A stretch of 64,000 bases of DNA from positions 18,456-82,455 of the forward strand of contig JAXLQK010000028.1 in the NCBI GenBank assembly GCA_046331665.1, in the 5' to 3' direction. The translations under genes were made by a program, and so were the position numbers. The notes under the pieces were generated by a model that worked only from the letters and a program-made list of their open reading frames with translations, was not told the origin of the DNA and made no database searches. Of this stretch, positions 63,036 to 64,000 are shown one piece after another. This stretch comes from CAWBAT01 sp046331665. GTDB taxonomy: Bacteria; Acidobacteriota; Terriglobia; Versatilivoradales; Versatilivoraceae. How positions within the stretch are numbered: position 1 is the first letter of the stretch; the number at the start of each line of letters is the position of its first letter.

Positions 63036-63493
63036 GCGTTTATATCGCCTCTCCAGTAACAGAATTGACGCAAATCATTCGAGACCGCAGGTGAACCAAT
63101 GGCGTGGAGGTTACTCTGTCCAAGTTCAATTTCGTGCTTCATTTCGTGATTTCCGCGCCAGACCTATCTATAATGACTTGGCTTTTAGCACATAAGTCTT
63201 TTTGTCTGCAATAACTTTCTTGCCGTTTTAAAACATCGACTCATCGCTGAAAGAACTTTAGAAAAACTCATCGGATCGGCCCTCAATTCTGATCCGGTAC
63301 AAACTGCACCAAACTTCTCCAATCGCTTGACTGATCAAGGTTTTCCTGTTATAAGAGGTACGGTCGAGTCATATTTAAGGCTGTATCTTTCACTCCTACT
63401 ATCGCGAAACAAGGAATCATTCTTCACGGATTAATGCCGCCCGCAACGGCTCCACATCTAAGTTTTTAAATACTAACCGGATAGAGGAGCAAA
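63036..63493. other. Divergent intergenic region between mglB and the Lys-rich gene
   Basis: No gene in 458 bases. It holds the plus-strand promoter at 63327-63355. A possible minus-strand -10 (TATAGA) lies about 130 bases before mglB, without a good -35. Confidence 0.4.
63327..63355 (+). promoter_or_regulatory. Sigma-70 promoter of the Lys-rich gene
   Basis: TTGACT (63327-63332) and TATAAG (63350-63355) with a 17-base spacer. Confidence 0.65.
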
Positions 63494-64000
63494 ATGCGCA
63501 AGCCGTCTAAAGGTCGATCGAAAGTGCCCAAGGCTCATCCAGCCAAGAAATCCGCAGGGACGATGAAAGCCAGAACGTCAGTCGAGAAATCAGCAGGCTC
63601 AATCCACAGAACCAAGGCTGTCGCCAAAAAAGATGCGCGTTCGTCCTCGCGGCCCCTATTGGGCAAAAAGAGCGCCCCAAAAAAATCAATTAAACCTATA
63701 AATATCAAAAAATTACAATCGAGTGAGAGTCGCAGGGCTTCTCTTCTCCCAAAAAAGAGAAACGGAAAATTGAATCCTGCCAGGACAGCCATCCTCAAAC
63801 AGTATGAAACTGGCGTCAAGTTATTGTATACACAGAACTTCGATAAGGCGAGAGCCATATTCGACAAACTCATTCAAGCCAACGCCGATGACAAAGAACT
63901 GGTAGAGAGAGCTAGAATCCATATTCGACTTTGTGAGCAGAAGAAAGCTCGAAAAATTCCCGCACCGCGGTCCGTCGATGAACATTACGATGTAGCCATT
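63494..64000 (+). CDS. Lys-rich, TPR-like protein, 3' truncated by the window end
   Basis: ATG 63494 with GAGGAG upstream opens a frame that runs to the last base (169 codons). The first 100 residues are very basic and low in complexity (KPSKGRSKVPKAHPAKKSAG, KKSAPKKSIKPINIKKLQ), like a nucleic-acid- or surface-binding tail. It then becomes TPR-like: KQYETGVKLLYTQNFDKARA, IFDKLIQANADDKELVERAR. Its end lies outside the window, so the full function cannot be seen. It is transcribed divergently from mglB-mglA. Confidence 0.72.
   Translation, partial: MRKPSKGRSKVPKAHPAKKSAGTMKARTSVEKSAGSIHRTKAVAKKDARSSSRPLLGKKSAPKKSIKPINIKKLQSSESRRASLLPKKRNGKLNPARTAILKQYETGVKLLYTQNFDKARAIFDKLIQANADDKELVERARIHIRLCEQKKARKIPAPRSVDEHYDVAI

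Noticed and set aside
1..64000. CRISPR array, rRNA or complete insertion sequence
   Set aside because: No regularly spaced direct repeats, rRNA core sequence or transposase-like protein was seen anywhere in the window.

Overview
The window looks like a piece of a chromosome from an uncultured or little-studied Acidobacteriota bacterium. This is inferred from gene content: mglB-mglA, a RodZ-type cell-shape protein, a bactofilin, Sec-exported RHS proteins, a secreted VWA protein, a LysW-type lysine/ornithine pair, and many secreted TPR and metallo-proteins. No rRNA or tRNA gene was seen to settle the taxonomy. Both window ends cut through genes: a BKACE enzyme at the left and a Lys-rich TPR-like protein at the right.

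Region 1 to 13.8 kb is a carbon-catabolism cluster. It holds a BKACE enzyme, an RraA-type aldolase, a Tat-exported GH116 glycosidase, an SDR dehydrogenase, a LacI regulator, a secreted esterase-like hydrolase, a secreted TPR protein, an HpcH/HpaI aldolase, a lactate/malate-type oxidoreductase, a RhaT-like permease and an exported cyclase-family hydrolase. GTTTATC-type sites recur next to the LacI gene, the esterase, the oxidoreductase-RhaT-cyclase operon and the GH116 gene, so one LacI regulon for a sugar or sugar acid is likely. A nested inverted-repeat element sits between the SDR and LacI genes.

Region 13.9 to 19.2 kb carries ferrochelatase, a tiny membrane protein, a diheme MauG/CcpA-type peroxidase, RodZ and a conserved repeat-like protein, followed by a short 3' scrap of a branched-chain aminotransferase gene.

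Region 19.4 to 30.4 kb, all on the minus strand, is a polymorphic-toxin island and the most interesting part. In transcription order it has a fibronectin-III/jelly-roll protein, a LolA-like secreted protein, a Sec-exported RHS shell and an L,D-transpeptidase-like tip that is one frame off from the shell. Next come a signal-peptide protein overlapping the tip by ATGA (candidate periplasmic immunity), an orphan RHS core fragment with a second, CHAT/DUF4347-like tip, and a membrane-anchored candidate immunity protein. A frame-broken TonB-C-like gene lies just upstream.

Region 30.6 to 46.5 kb holds housekeeping and signalling genes. These are an amidohydrolase, Dus, a LysJ-like aminotransferase (frame broken), LysK, LarE, PurD, MtgA, a GAF-GGDEF diguanylate cyclase, a frame-broken membrane HD-GYP/GAF/GGDEF protein, a HAD phosphatase and a metallophosphoesterase. 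Region 46.8 to 64 kb holds the glcDEF operon, a bactofilin, a methyltransferase-like protein, a B-box zinc-finger membrane protein, MetK, an M24 peptidase, TyrA, a TPR protein, HU, a VWA protein, an M16 homologue without its zinc motif, and mglB-mglA.

Four genes (FnIII, TonB-like, LysJ-like, HD-GYP) carry clusters of compensating indels while their corrected proteins remain canonical. This pattern fits local consensus errors in the assembly at least as well as true gene decay.
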